A stretch of DNA of 43,386 nt from Gemmatimonadota bacterium (GTDB lineage Bacteria; Gemmatimonadota; Gemmatimonadetes; Gemmatimonadales; GWC2-71-9): the NCBI GenBank assembly GCA_022563595.1, contig JADFNB010000025.1, forward strand, positions 1 to 43,386. Direction: 5' to 3'. Both the position numbers and the translations under genes were made by a program. This document shows, piece by piece, positions 24,498 to 32,887 of the stretch. How positions within the stretch are numbered: position 1 is the stretch's first letter; each line of letters opens with the position of its first letter. Under the pieces are notes generated by a model. That model saw only the letters and a list, made by a program, of their open reading frames with translations, ran no database searches and was not told the DNA's origin.

Positions 24498-26012
24498 TTG
24501 ACGACCTCCTCGTACGCAGGCCCCGGTGCCGCCGGGAGTGAGGGCAAGACCTTCTTCGGACACCCGAGGGGTCTGGCCACCCTATTCTTCACCGAGATGT
24601 GGGAGCGCTTTTCCTACTACGGAATGCGAGCGCTGCTCATCCTCTTCATGACGGCGGCCACGACCGGTGCCAACCCGGGCATGGGCCTGGACGTCGGGAC
24701 GGCGGCGGCGATCTACGGGCTCTACACCAGCCTCGTGTACCTGCTGGCGCTGCCCGGCGGCTGGGTCGCCGACAACCTCTGGGGCCAGCAGAAGGCCGTG
24801 TTCGTGGGCGGCTGCATCATCGCGGCCGGGCACTTCACCATGGCGATCCCCACCACCGCCACGTTCTACACGGGCCTGATCCTCATCGTGATAGGCACGG
24901 GGCTGCTCAAGCCCAACGTGAGCACGGTGGTCGGAGATCTCTACCCGGAGGGGGGCGCCCGACGAGACGCCGGGTTCAGCGTCTTCTACATGGGCATCAA
25001 CCTGGGCGCGTTCATCGGGCCGCTCATCACCGGCTTCTTCGGTGAAGGCTACAACTGGCACTGGGGATTCTCCGCGGCGGGCATCGGCATGGTGTTGGGC
25101 CTGATCCAGTACAAGGCCGGAATCAAGTACCTGGGCGACGCGGGCACCCTCAAGACGAAGGACTCCGAGAGCGTGATCGCGCGCAAGAGCCGCATCTTCT
25201 TCCGTAGCTTCTTCGGCATCTTAGCGGCCGTCCTGACCTTCGGCTGGATGGTCTACCAGGGGATCATCGACGTGACGCTCCAGCAGATCGCCGGGGCGCT
25301 CGGAGCGGGCATCCTGATCCTGGTCGCGGTCTACTTCGCCTACCTGTGGCTTTACGGTGGACACACGAGCGAGGAAAACAGGCGGCTGGCCGTGATCTTC
25401 TGGCTCTTCATCCTGATCGCCATCTTCTGGTCGGGCTTCGAGCAGGCCGGGTCCTCGCTCAACCTGTTCGCGTCGGATCAGACGAACCGGGTCATCTTCG
25501 GCTGGACCATGCCGGCCAGCTTCCTCCAGTCCATCAACCCGATCTTCATCATCATCTTGGCGCCCGTCTTCGGGTCACTCTGGGTGTGGCTGGCCAACAG
25601 GAGCGCCAACCCGTCCATACCGATGAAGGCCGGTCTGGGCCTGCTGGGGCTGTCCGCCGGCTTTTTCGTGATCTCGTGGGGTGCGGCGAACGCCGGTGAC
25701 GGTACGCTCGTGAGCCCGGCTTGGCTGATCGTGACGTACTTCCTGCACACCGTGGGCGAGCTGGCCATTTCTCCGATCGGACTCTCGGCGATCACCAAGC
25801 TCTCGCCGCGGGGGCGCGTGGGTCAGATGATGGGCATCTGGTTCGTGGGCGCGGCGGTCGGCAACCTCTTCGCCGGGCTGGTCGCGGGCAGCCTCGAGAC
25901 GTTGGCCCCGTTCGAGCTCTTCCGGACCGTCGCGATGATCGTGGGTGCCGCGGGTGTCGTGGCGCTGGTCGTGAGCCCGGGCGTGAAGAGGATCATGGGC
26001 AACGTGCAGTAA
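24498..26012 (+). CDS. Proton-dependent oligopeptide transporter (POT/PTR2 family)
   Basis: 504 residues with about fourteen membrane spans. The family signature ExxERFSYYG is present as FTEMWERFSYYGMRALL. GGWVADNLWGQQKAVFVGG and FSVFYMGINLGAFIGPLITG are the second and third PTR2 motifs. It takes up di- and tripeptides with protons across the inner membrane. I chose TTG 24498 (MTTSSYAGPG), preceded by GGAGAG; the longer frame from 24438 adds 20 non-family residues. Exported peptidases in the window (S9, M16) would supply substrates, a functional inference only. Confidence 0.9.
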   Translation: MTTSSYAGPGAAGSEGKTFFGHPRGLATLFFTEMWERFSYYGMRALLILFMTAATTGANPGMGLDVGTAAAIYGLYTSLVYLLALPGGWVADNLWGQQKAVFVGGCIIAAGHFTMAIPTTATFYTGLILIVIGTGLLKPNVSTVVGDLYPEGGARRDAGFSVFYMGINLGAFIGPLITGFFGEGYNWHWGFSAAGIGMVLGLIQYKAGIKYLGDAGTLKTKDSESVIARKSRIFFRSFFGILAAVLTFGWMVYQGIIDVTLQQIAGALGAGILILVAVYFAYLWLYGGHTSEENRRLAVIFWLFILIAIFWSGFEQAGSSLNLFASDQTNRVIFGWTMPASFLQSINPIFIIILAPVFGSLWVWLANRSANPSIPMKAGLGLLGLSAGFFVISWGAANAGDGTLVSPAWLIVTYFLHTVGELAISPIGLSAITKLSPRGRVGQMMGIWFVGAAVGNLFAGLVAGSLETLAPFELFRTVAMIVGAAGVVALVVSPGVKRIMGNVQ

Positions 26013-26081
26013 CCATCGACCCGGACGGGCCCGCGGCACGCCGGATCGTGCGGTGGCCCAGGAGCGGCCGGCGGACGCACG

Positions 26082-26117
26082 GAGGCCCTGCGGATCTCAC
26101 TCGATCCGTAGGGCCTC
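26082..26117. terminator. Strong hairpin after the peptide transporter
   Basis: GAGGCCCTGCGGATC (26082-26096), a 6-nt loop, and GATCCGTAGGGCCTC (26103-26117) form a 15-bp stem with one G-U pair. It lies 70 bases after the stop codon. No T-run follows on the plus strand, so it may be a factor-assisted terminator or an mRNA 3' stabiliser. Confidence 0.5.
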
Positions 26118-26218
26118 TGACGGATCCACGGTGCCATCGACTGGCCGAGACACTTCGGTAGCGGGACAACTATACGTACAAAAACGCTAGACGATCCCTT
26201 AAACACCCGGTAATCATA

Positions 26219-27328
26219 GTGACAGATAGTTTCAGATCTCCCTTGTGGTGGGCCGGCATCGGCCTTGCCGTTGCGACTGCAATCGCAGCCGGCTATGCGG
26301 CAGACTGGTTTGGCGAAATTGTGCTCGGATTCACGAAGAGCCCGATCAGCGCCATCATGATGGCGATCATCCTTGGCATGATCGTCGCCAATTCGGTCAA
26401 GCTGCCGGACTCGATGACCGCGGGGGTGAAGTTCTGCGCATCGACGATATTGCGTGTAGGCATCATGTTGCTGGGAATTCGTCTCAGCCTTCTGGGCGCC
26501 GGTCGTTTCACCCTCGTCGCATTGCCGTTTGTGGTACTGGCGATCGCGATCGGGCTTACCACCGTCGGATTGCTGGGACGCTCTATCGGGTTGTCGCGAC
26601 AACTGAGCGGTCTCATCGCCGTTGGCACGAGTATCTGCGGCGTTACCGCCATCGTGGCGACCGCGCCCCTGATCAAGGCGAATGACGCCGAGGTCAGTTA
26701 TTCGATCGCCTGCATTACGGTATTTGGGCTTGCGGCGATGTTTTTGTATCCGATCCTGGGGCACTACATGTTTTCAGATCAACCGGCACTCGCGGGCCTG
26801 TTTCTCGGTACGTCGATTCACGAGACGGCTCAGGTCGCAGGCGCCGGCCTCATGTACGAAGCACAATACAATGCACCTGTGGCGCTCGATATTGCGACCG
26901 TTACAAAACTCGTTCGTAACCTTTGCATGGTTGCCGTGATTCCCCTGGTCGGCGTCCTGTATAGCAAGGAGCGTGACGCAATGTCATCGACGACCGGCGT
27001 CAAGTGGCTGTCGATGATTCCGTGGTTTATCGTCGGTTTTGCTGTGATGTCGGGCTTGCGCACCGTTGGCGATCTTGGTGATCGACCGTTCGGCATTCTG
27101 GATACTGCACAGTGGAATGAAGCAGTACAATTCATTCGCGACACCGCCGAAAGATGTCTGCTGGTTGCGATGGCGGCGGTCGGTCTTACCTCCATGTTCT
27201 CAGGGATCAGAAAGATCGGACTGCGTCCGTTTCTGCTGGGACTGTTCGCGGCTGCGCTGATTGGCAGTGTCAGTCTGCTGATGATTACCCTGTTCGCAAA
27301 TCAGCTGATTGGTGCAGTTGGGCTCTAG
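26219..27328 (+). CDS. YeiH family (UPF0324) putative sulfate/anion exporter
   Basis: A 369-residue integral membrane protein with ten or so spans. Family landmarks: LGMIVANSVKLPDSMTAGVK near the second span, ILRVGIMLLGIRLSL, AVGTSICGVTAIVATAPLIK, and GTSIHETAQVAGAGLMYEAQ. The family (PF03601) includes the E. coli YeiH and taurine-related permeases; transport of sulfate or small anions is proposed, not proven. The start is GTG 26219; no strong ribosome binding site is visible. It is separated from the preceding peptide transporter by a hairpin, so it probably has its own promoter. Confidence 0.85.
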   Translation: MTDSFRSPLWWAGIGLAVATAIAAGYAADWFGEIVLGFTKSPISAIMMAIILGMIVANSVKLPDSMTAGVKFCASTILRVGIMLLGIRLSLLGAGRFTLVALPFVVLAIAIGLTTVGLLGRSIGLSRQLSGLIAVGTSICGVTAIVATAPLIKANDAEVSYSIACITVFGLAAMFLYPILGHYMFSDQPALAGLFLGTSIHETAQVAGAGLMYEAQYNAPVALDIATVTKLVRNLCMVAVIPLVGVLYSKERDAMSSTTGVKWLSMIPWFIVGFAVMSGLRTVGDLGDRPFGILDTAQWNEAVQFIRDTAERCLLVAMAAVGLTSMFSGIRKIGLRPFLLGLFAAALIGSVSLLMITLFANQLIGAVGL

Positions 27329-27375
27329 TGTCCTCGGAATGCCCGACAGCTACCGACTGGAGTGATCCGGGAGCA

Positions 27376-27510
27376 GGGGAACCCTGACCTCAACCCCGAG
27401 TCATGCACCAACGCCGAGGGGAAGCAGCGGCTGGACCACCACATCAGGCTCCCTGGACGATCCACTGGCCCAGCTCTACATTGGGAGGGCCGATTGCAAT
27501 TCCTATGCAG
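27376..27510 (+). mobile_element. Short IS91-type element with both ends, copy R5
   Basis: The left end is the 40-bp repeat also found next to the tRNA-Leu half (GGGGAACCCTGACC...). The right end is TTGGGAGGGC, then CGATTGCAATTCCTA, a diverged form of the common 3' end. The two ends are only ~135 bases apart with no coding capacity, so this resembles a MITE-like deletion derivative. It lies 50 bases upstream of the M16 peptidase start and may carry part of its promoter. Confidence 0.5.
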
Positions 27511-27562
27511 TGAGCGGCGTGGCCCGGCAAAAGACGCCGCGATGCTCTATCAGGAGGATGCC

Positions 27563-30478
27563 ATGACGACGGCCGCACGCGAACAGCTCGTGCAGCGGAG
27601 GCGAGCGATGCCGACCGATTCCCACGACGGGAAGGGCCGGCCAACCAAGCAGCAGCGGCGCAAGATCGATCGGCTCAAGCGAGGGCTCGCCATCGCGATC
27701 CTACTCGCGGTGCCGATTGCCCTGCAGGCACAGGAGGACGACCAGTCGACGCCGGTACCGGTCGATCCCCAGGTCACGATCGGCACGCTGTCCAATGGCA
27801 TCCGGTACTACATCCGCGAGAACGGACGTCCGGAGAACCGCGCGGAGCTGCGGCTCGTGGTCAAGGCGGGATCGGTGCTCGAGGACGACGACCAGCAGGG
27901 ATTGGCGCATTTCACCGAGCACATGGCGTTCAACGGGACGCGGCACTTCGCGCGACAGGATCTGGTGAGCTACTTCGAGCTCGTCGGCATGCGCATGGGC
28001 CCGCACCTCAATGCCTACACGAGTTTCGACGAGACCGTCTACATGCTCCGCGTCCCCACCGACTCTGCCGGCGTGATGGAGACGGCCATGCAGGTGCTCG
28101 GGGACTGGGCGTCGGGCATCACGTTCGACGACGAGGAAATCGAGAAGGAGCGCGGTGTCGTGATCGAGGAATGGCGCCTGGGCCGGGGCGCCAACCAGCG
28201 CATGCTCGATCAGCAACTCCCCATCCTGTTTCGCGGATCCCGCTACGCGGACCGACTCCCTATTGGTCGCCGCGAGGTTCTCGAGACGTTCGAGCACGAC
28301 GCGGTGCGCCGGTTCTATCGTGATTGGTATCGGCCTGAACTCATGGCGGTCATCGCCGTCGGTGACTTCGAGGCGGCCGAGATCGAGATGCTGATCCGCG
28401 AGCAGTTTGCTTCCATTCCATCCGCAGCAAATGCGCGGGTCCGCGAGACATTCTCCGTCCCGGACAACGATGAGCCGTTGTACGCGATCGCGACCGACGG
28501 GGAAGCAACGAGCACGAGCGTCGCTGTGTTGTTCAAGCAGGACCTCCGCGACCACTCCACGCTCGGCGCCTACCGGCAGGACATCGTGGAATCGCTGTTC
28601 ACGTCCATGCTCAACGCGCGGTTCTTCGAGCTCGGACAGGAGGCCGACCCCCCGTTTCTTCGTGCCGGAGCGGGGCAAGGACGGTTCATCGGTGCCAAGG
28701 AAGTATTTTCGCTCAGTGCGGGCGTGCGCCCTGAAGGCGTCGGGCGCGGCCTCGACGCCCTGCTCACGGAGGCGGAGCGCGTGGCGCGGCACGGCTTCGC
28801 CCCCACCGAGCTCGAGCGGGTCAGGCTTCAACGGCTCCGCAACCTGGAGCGCACGTTCGCGGAGCGCGAGAAGCGCAACTCACGCGTTTACGCAAGCCAG
28901 TATCTGAACAACTTCCTCCGGGGTACCCCCATCCCCGGGATCGAGGCGGCACTGGCGCTCAATCAGGAGTTCCTGCCCGGCATCACGTTGGACGAGGTCA
29001 ACCAGCTCGCGCGCCAGTGGATTACGCCGGACAATCGAGTCATCCTCGTCAGCGCGCCCGAGAAGGAGGACGTGCCCGTCCCCTCCGAAGCGGAGCTGCA
29101 GGCCGTGTTCGCGCACGTGAGCGAGAAGGAGATTGAGCCATACACCGACGAGGTCGCCGACGCGCCGCTCGTCGCCGAAGAGCCGGCCGGATCGGCTATT
29201 GCATCCGAGCGGACCATTCCCGAGATCGACGTGATGGTGTGGGAGCTCGCGAACGGCGTGCGCGTCGTGCTCAAGCCGACGGATTTCCAGGATGACCAGG
29301 TGATCCTCTCGGCGTTCAGCCCCGGCGGACATTCGCTCGCCACAGACGAGCAATACATCTCCGCGTCCAACGCGTCGGGGATCGTGAACGCGTCGGGCGT
29401 CGGCGCGTTCAGTGTGGTGGAGCTACGGAAGGCATTGACGGGCAAGGTCGTGCGGATGCGACCCTTCATTGGGACCTTCGAGGAAGGCTTCAGCGGATCG
29501 GCGTCGCCCCAGGACCTCGAGACGATGTTCCGGCTGATCTACCTGTACTTCCAGCCGCCGCGACGAGACGAAGCCGCCGTGCAAGCGCTGCGCACGCGCA
29601 TGATCACCTTCGCGGAGAACCGCGGCCAAAGCCCGGACGCGGCCTATGGGGACACGGTCAGCGTCACCATGGCGCAACATCATTTCCGGCGTCGCCCCTT
29701 CACACCCGAGATCGTCGACGAGCTCGACCCAGAGGTCAGCTACGCGTTCTACCAGGACCGGTTTGCCGACGCGTCGGACTTCACCTTCGTCATCGTGGGC
29801 AACATCGATCTCGACTCCATCCGTCCGTTGGTGCAAACATGGCTTGGTGGCCTCCCATCGATTGGCCGCGTGGAGACGTGGCGGGATCACGATATTGACC
29901 CCCCCACCGGTGTGGTAAAACGCACGGTGTACCGTGGTGTCGAGCCCAAGAGCCGCACGCAGATCGTGTTCACCGGCGCCTTCGACTACAGCCGTGACGC
30001 ACGACACGCATTCGGCTCACTCGCCTCCGCACTCCGGATCCGGCTCCGCGAGGTGCTGCGCGAAGACCTCGGCGGGACATACAGTGTGTCCGTTGGCGGG
30101 GGAGCATCGATCCGGCCGGACACGACCTACAGTTTCCGGATCTCCTTCGGGGCGGATCCCCAGCGCCTGGAAGAGTTGGTCGCTGTCGTGTTCGCGGAAA
30201 TCGAGCACTTCAAGGCAGCCGGGCCATCGGATTCGACCGTCCGGAAGGTCCAAGAGGCGCAGCGGAGAAGCCGGGAAACCGGCCTGCGGCAGAACGGCTA
30301 CTGGACCAATGCGCTGGCGACGGCGTTCCGCTTCGGCCGCGATCCGCTCGACATCATCCGCGGCGACGAACTCACAGACGCGCTGACCGCCATCCGACTC
30401 CGTGATCTCGCCCGCCGGTACCTGCGAACGGACAACTACGTCCGCGTATCGCTGTACCCGGAGCAACCGAACCCGTGA
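27563..30478 (+). CDS. Exported M16 family zinc metallopeptidase (insulinase-like)
   Basis: 971 residues. ATG 27563 follows AGGAGG by five bases. A basic N-terminus of ~40 residues precedes a hydrophobic stretch (GLAIAILLAVPIALQAQ), giving export to the periplasm. The inverted zinc motif HxxEH is H116-F-T-E-H120 (AHFTEHMAFNG), with the third ligand E196 (EKERG) 76 residues later, as the family requires. A second, non-catalytic M16 half follows from ~570 (ELANGVRVVLKPTDFQDDQV), including VGNIDLDSIRPLVQTWLGGL. The two halves should close around peptide substrates. It resembles PqqL-type two-domain enzymes. There is no downstream partner on the same strand within 200 bases. Confidence 0.92.
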   Translation: MTTAAREQLVQRRRAMPTDSHDGKGRPTKQQRRKIDRLKRGLAIAILLAVPIALQAQEDDQSTPVPVDPQVTIGTLSNGIRYYIRENGRPENRAELRLVVKAGSVLEDDDQQGLAHFTEHMAFNGTRHFARQDLVSYFELVGMRMGPHLNAYTSFDETVYMLRVPTDSAGVMETAMQVLGDWASGITFDDEEIEKERGVVIEEWRLGRGANQRMLDQQLPILFRGSRYADRLPIGRREVLETFEHDAVRRFYRDWYRPELMAVIAVGDFEAAEIEMLIREQFASIPSAANARVRETFSVPDNDEPLYAIATDGEATSTSVAVLFKQDLRDHSTLGAYRQDIVESLFTSMLNARFFELGQEADPPFLRAGAGQGRFIGAKEVFSLSAGVRPEGVGRGLDALLTEAERVARHGFAPTELERVRLQRLRNLERTFAEREKRNSRVYASQYLNNFLRGTPIPGIEAALALNQEFLPGITLDEVNQLARQWITPDNRVILVSAPEKEDVPVPSEAELQAVFAHVSEKEIEPYTDEVADAPLVAEEPAGSAIASERTIPEIDVMVWELANGVRVVLKPTDFQDDQVILSAFSPGGHSLATDEQYISASNASGIVNASGVGAFSVVELRKALTGKVVRMRPFIGTFEEGFSGSASPQDLETMFRLIYLYFQPPRRDEAAVQALRTRMITFAENRGQSPDAAYGDTVSVTMAQHHFRRRPFTPEIVDELDPEVSYAFYQDRFADASDFTFVIVGNIDLDSIRPLVQTWLGGLPSIGRVETWRDHDIDPPTGVVKRTVYRGVEPKSRTQIVFTGAFDYSRDARHAFGSLASALRIRLREVLREDLGGTYSVSVGGGASIRPDTTYSFRISFGADPQRLEELVAVVFAEIEHFKAAGPSDSTVRKVQEAQRRSRETGLRQNGYWTNALATAFRFGRDPLDIIRGDELTDALTAIRLRDLARRYLRTDNYVRVSLYPEQPNP

Positions 30479-30550
30479 GTCACCGCGGAACGCCGCAGCG
30501 GACCGCGGGTAGTCCGACGATTGCCCGATATCGCACCCCAAGCAAGGGGG

Positions 30551-30569
30551 CCTTAATGATTCCTTAATG
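30551..30569. promoter_or_regulatory. 11-bp-period direct repeat upstream of the di-iron repair gene
   Basis: CCTTAATG at 30551-30558 recurs exactly at 30562-30569: repeat period 11 bases, one helical turn. This is the layout of binding sites for OmpR/PhoB-type regulators. It is about 130 bases upstream of the RIC gene and is AT-rich compared with its surroundings. Confidence 0.4.
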
Positions 30570-30696
30570 TCGGGTTCAACTCACCGTCACTTGCATGAGG
30601 CTTCATTGAGTGCTCTATAGATCTTGCATTTAGCGCGGACGGCACGTTACTCGTCCCCTTGCAGCGGCGCAATATCCGCAAGAAGAGCTTGGCCTC

Positions 30697-31419
30697 ATGA
30701 ATAAGCTGGAAATCCAAACAACGGTTGGTCAGATGGTCGTGGAGCGGCCGCAACGGTCGCGCGTGTTCGACCGCTTGCACATCGATTATTGCTGTGGTGG
30801 CAGGCGGACCCTCGAGGAAGCGTGTGCGAGGCGTGGGCTGGATCTCAAGGAGGTTCTCGCGAAGCTGGAAGCATTTGACGCCGAAGCCGAAGCCCAACCC
30901 GACGCCGTCCGTCCTGCCGACCTGACCATGACCGAGCTGGCCGATGACATAGAGCGGACGCATCATGCATATCTGCGAGAGGAGTTACCGCGTTTAGGGG
31001 GTCTTGTCAAAAAGGTCTCAGCGGTCCACGGACAGGCCCATCCATGGCTGACCGGACTCCCTTCGGTTTACGCCGCGTTAGTGGCGGAGCTGGAACCGCA
31101 CATGCTCAAAGAAGAGCAGATTCTCTTCCCTATGATCAGAGAACTCGATCAGGCGACTACGGCCCCGTCCTTCCACTGCGGAAGTGTCGGCACCCCCATC
31201 AGGGTGATGGAAATGGAGCACCAAAACGCCGGAGACGCCTTGGATCGCATACGAGAGATGACCACCGACTACGAGATACCTGAAGACGCCTGCAACAGCT
31301 TCCGTGCGATGCTCTCCGGCCTGGAACATCTAGCAGCAGACCTTCACCTGCACATACACAAGGAGAACGAGATCCTTTTCCCTAAGGCGTCTGAGATGGA
31401 GGCGAGGCTCAGGTCGTAG
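30697..31419 (+). CDS. ric: Iron-sulfur cluster repair di-iron protein (RIC/ScdA/YtfE)
   Basis: 240 residues. The N-terminal ScdA domain (1-60) includes RSRVFDRLHIDYCCGGRRTL, with the adjacent Cys pair. The C-terminal hemerythrin-like domain carries the di-iron ligands: His in THHAYLREELP, H/E in ELEPHMLKEEQILFPMI, His in EMEHQNAGDAL and the late HLHIHKENEILFP. The protein repairs iron-sulfur clusters damaged by nitric oxide or oxidants in the cytoplasm. ATG 30697 has GAAGAGC upstream. The gene is monocistronic with its own terminator at 31449. It is usually induced by NO; the 30551-30569 repeat is a candidate control site. Confidence 0.92.
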   Translation: MNKLEIQTTVGQMVVERPQRSRVFDRLHIDYCCGGRRTLEEACARRGLDLKEVLAKLEAFDAEAEAQPDAVRPADLTMTELADDIERTHHAYLREELPRLGGLVKKVSAVHGQAHPWLTGLPSVYAALVAELEPHMLKEEQILFPMIRELDQATTAPSFHCGSVGTPIRVMEMEHQNAGDALDRIREMTTDYEIPEDACNSFRAMLSGLEHLAADLHLHIHKENEILFPKASEMEARLRS

Positions 31420-31448
31420 CCGCAGCTCGGCTCTTTAGCAATACACGG

Positions 31449-31480
31449 CCCCGTCACCCTGTGGCGGGGTCCTTCTTTTT
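31449..31480 (+). terminator. Intrinsic terminator of the di-iron repair gene
   Basis: CCCCGTCAC (31449-31457), loop CCT, GTGGCGGGG (31461-31469) form a 9-bp stem with one G-U pair, followed directly by TCCTTCTTTTT. Thirty bases after the stop codon. Confidence 0.8.
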
Positions 31481-31599
31481 GTGGCACATCGTGACAAGGG
31501 CGCGCAGCACACCTCCATCGCCTTCGGGCTCCGGTGCAAGGAGGTGCCAGCAATGGCGTTCATCTCCCAACCCCGTGCACCACCAGCCGGGGCTGCTTG

Positions 31600-31675
31600 G
31601 GCCGCCCGGGTATGCCAGAGCAAGACACCGGGGTGGGGAAACAGCCGAGGAGTGGTAGCAATCGCCTATCCCGAA
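31600..31675 (+). mobile_element. IS91-type 3' subterminal fragment, copy R6
   Basis: From about 31608 the sequence GACACCGGGGTGGGGAAACA, then GCCGAGGAGTGGTAGCAATC, is identical to copy R8 (35453-35500) and close to R7. The extreme 3' end (AAATTCCT) is missing; the fragment stops at the hairpin 31679-31706. No coding part. Confidence 0.6.
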
Positions 31676-31678
31676 GCC

Positions 31679-31706
31679 AACGGGCCGGCCTTTGTGCCGG
31701 CCCGTT
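31679..31706 (-). terminator. Hairpin at the 3' side of the outer-membrane barrel gene
   Basis: AACGGGCCGGC (31679-31689) and GCCGGCCCGTT (31696-31706) form a perfect 11-bp stem with a 6-nt loop, about 30 bases beyond the stop of the minus-strand gene. No T-run follows on that strand, so strength is uncertain. Confidence 0.5.
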
Positions 31707-31734
31707 CAGAAGCCCCCGCACACCTGCTGCTAGC

Positions 31735-32334
31735 TCACTTTGGGAACGAGATAACCAGGCCGGCGCTGATGCCGAGCGAAGTGCCACTCGCGTCGGTGTT
31801 GGGGACGGTGGTGCCGTCCACATCGACATCACCGAACGACAGGCTTTGGAAGCTCACCGTCGTCTCGATCGCAAACTGCGGCGAAGCCTGAAACAGGATG
31901 CCACCAGTGCCGCCGAACGCAAAACCGCTTGCGCTAAGGTCAAAGCCAGCGACCGTCACGCTCTCCCGCAGGTAGCCCGCCCGCCCGCCGACGAAAGGCG
32001 TCACCGTGGGCGTTTTGAGCTGGAAGTAGTAGCGCGGATCGACGATCACACCGATGATGGTGATGCTCTCGTCGATGGAGTCATCGTTGTGGGTGTTCCA
32101 CTGGAAGCCGCCACTGATCGAGAACCCACTGGGGAAGTTGTAACGTACGAACCCATTGAGGCCGAAGCCAGCGTCCGTGGTCTCGAAGTCGTCGCCGGAG
32201 AGTGTGTAGAAACCACCGTTCGCGCCGATCGCGAACCCGCCCCCCCCACCGTTCATCTTTATCTTCTGCGCCGCGACAGGGCCAGCCAGGCATAGGGCCA
32301 CAGCGAGCGCTGTCAACCGAAGTGCTGCTTTCAT
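31735..32334 (-). CDS. Outer-membrane beta-barrel protein
   Basis: 199 residues. A clear signal peptide (ALRLTALAVALCLAGPVAAQ) is followed by alternating amphipathic strands with Gly/aromatic pattern: GFGLNGFVRYNFPSGFSISG, IDPRYYFQL-like segments, VTPFVGGRAGYL and a final strand GISAGLVISFPK. This is an eight-stranded-type porin-like barrel; its function (structural, adhesion, small pore) cannot be deduced. ATG 32334 has AGGAGG five bases upstream. It lies between IS91-type copies R6 and R7. It shares style, but not close similarity, with the barrel at 42.6 kb. Confidence 0.75.
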   Translation of the reverse strand: MKAALRLTALAVALCLAGPVAAQKIKMNGGGGGFAIGANGGFYTLSGDDFETTDAGFGLNGFVRYNFPSGFSISGGFQWNTHNDDSIDESITIIGVIVDPRYYFQLKTPTVTPFVGGRAGYLRESVTVAGFDLSASGFAFGGTGGILFQASPQFAIETTVSFQSLSFGDVDVDGTTVPNTDASGTSLGISAGLVISFPK

Positions 32335-32484
32335 GTAACCTCCTGGACTAGTAGATGGGTATGGCTACGACTGTCACTGACCGGATTGGTGTCAGAGGCT
32401 GCTCCAATATGGCACAGATACCGGCTCTGTCCAGTGTCTGACGCCCGTTCTCTCCCGCGCCAGTTAGCGCCTTCGGCGGCGGCG

Positions 32485-32818
32485 CCGTGATGCGGCATGC
32501 GGCGTATAGCCGGCGGCGGCGAGAAGCAGCCGGTGGTACCTGCCGAGCCTGTGCCCGTCTCGCTATGCGAGGCACACCGGCGTTGGGCCGAGGTGCTGCG
32601 CCGTATCTTCGAGATGGACCGCTCGCACGCCCCGCCTCGGCGCGTGCCAGAGCACGACACCGGGGTGGGGACAGCCGAGGAGTAGCAATCGCCTCTGAAC
32701 CCGACGCTCGAGTTGCTCAAGGACTGCCCGGGATTCCTCATCCGAGTCGCTGGACACCTACAATACCAAGGGCGATACTTGGCGATACTTTGGAGGGAGC
32801 CATTCAATCCCTACTAGG
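32485..32818 (+). mobile_element. IS91-type 3' part with transposase C-terminal remnant, copy R7
   Basis: A short frame (32497-32685) reads VPVSLCEAHRRWAEVLRRIF, then EMDRSHAPPRRV. This is the same RRWAELLRRIFEVDPL block as in copy R2, but the following CPxCG and MRIVAFITEP parts are gone. The 3' part, GACACCGGGGTGGGGACAG, AGTCGCTGGACACCTACAAT, GGGCGATACTT (partly duplicated as GGCGATACTTGGCGATACTT) and ATTCAATCCCTACTAGG, ends near 32818. This is about 70 bases upstream of a Ser/Thr kinase start. Confidence 0.7.
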
Positions 32819-32855
32819 ACGACCTTCATCAGTGACTCGCCGTGGGGTGTGATGG

Positions 32856-32871
32856 GTCACGTTGACGTGAC
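32856..32871. promoter_or_regulatory. Palindrome upstream of the second Ser/Thr kinase
   Basis: GTCACGT-TG-ACGTGAC is a perfect 7-bp inverted repeat with a 2-base centre, 17 bases before the kinase ATG. It is a candidate operator; it could also form a leader hairpin close to the ribosome binding site (AAGGTG). Confidence 0.45.
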
Positions 32872-32887
32872 AACGCCAAGGTGAACT

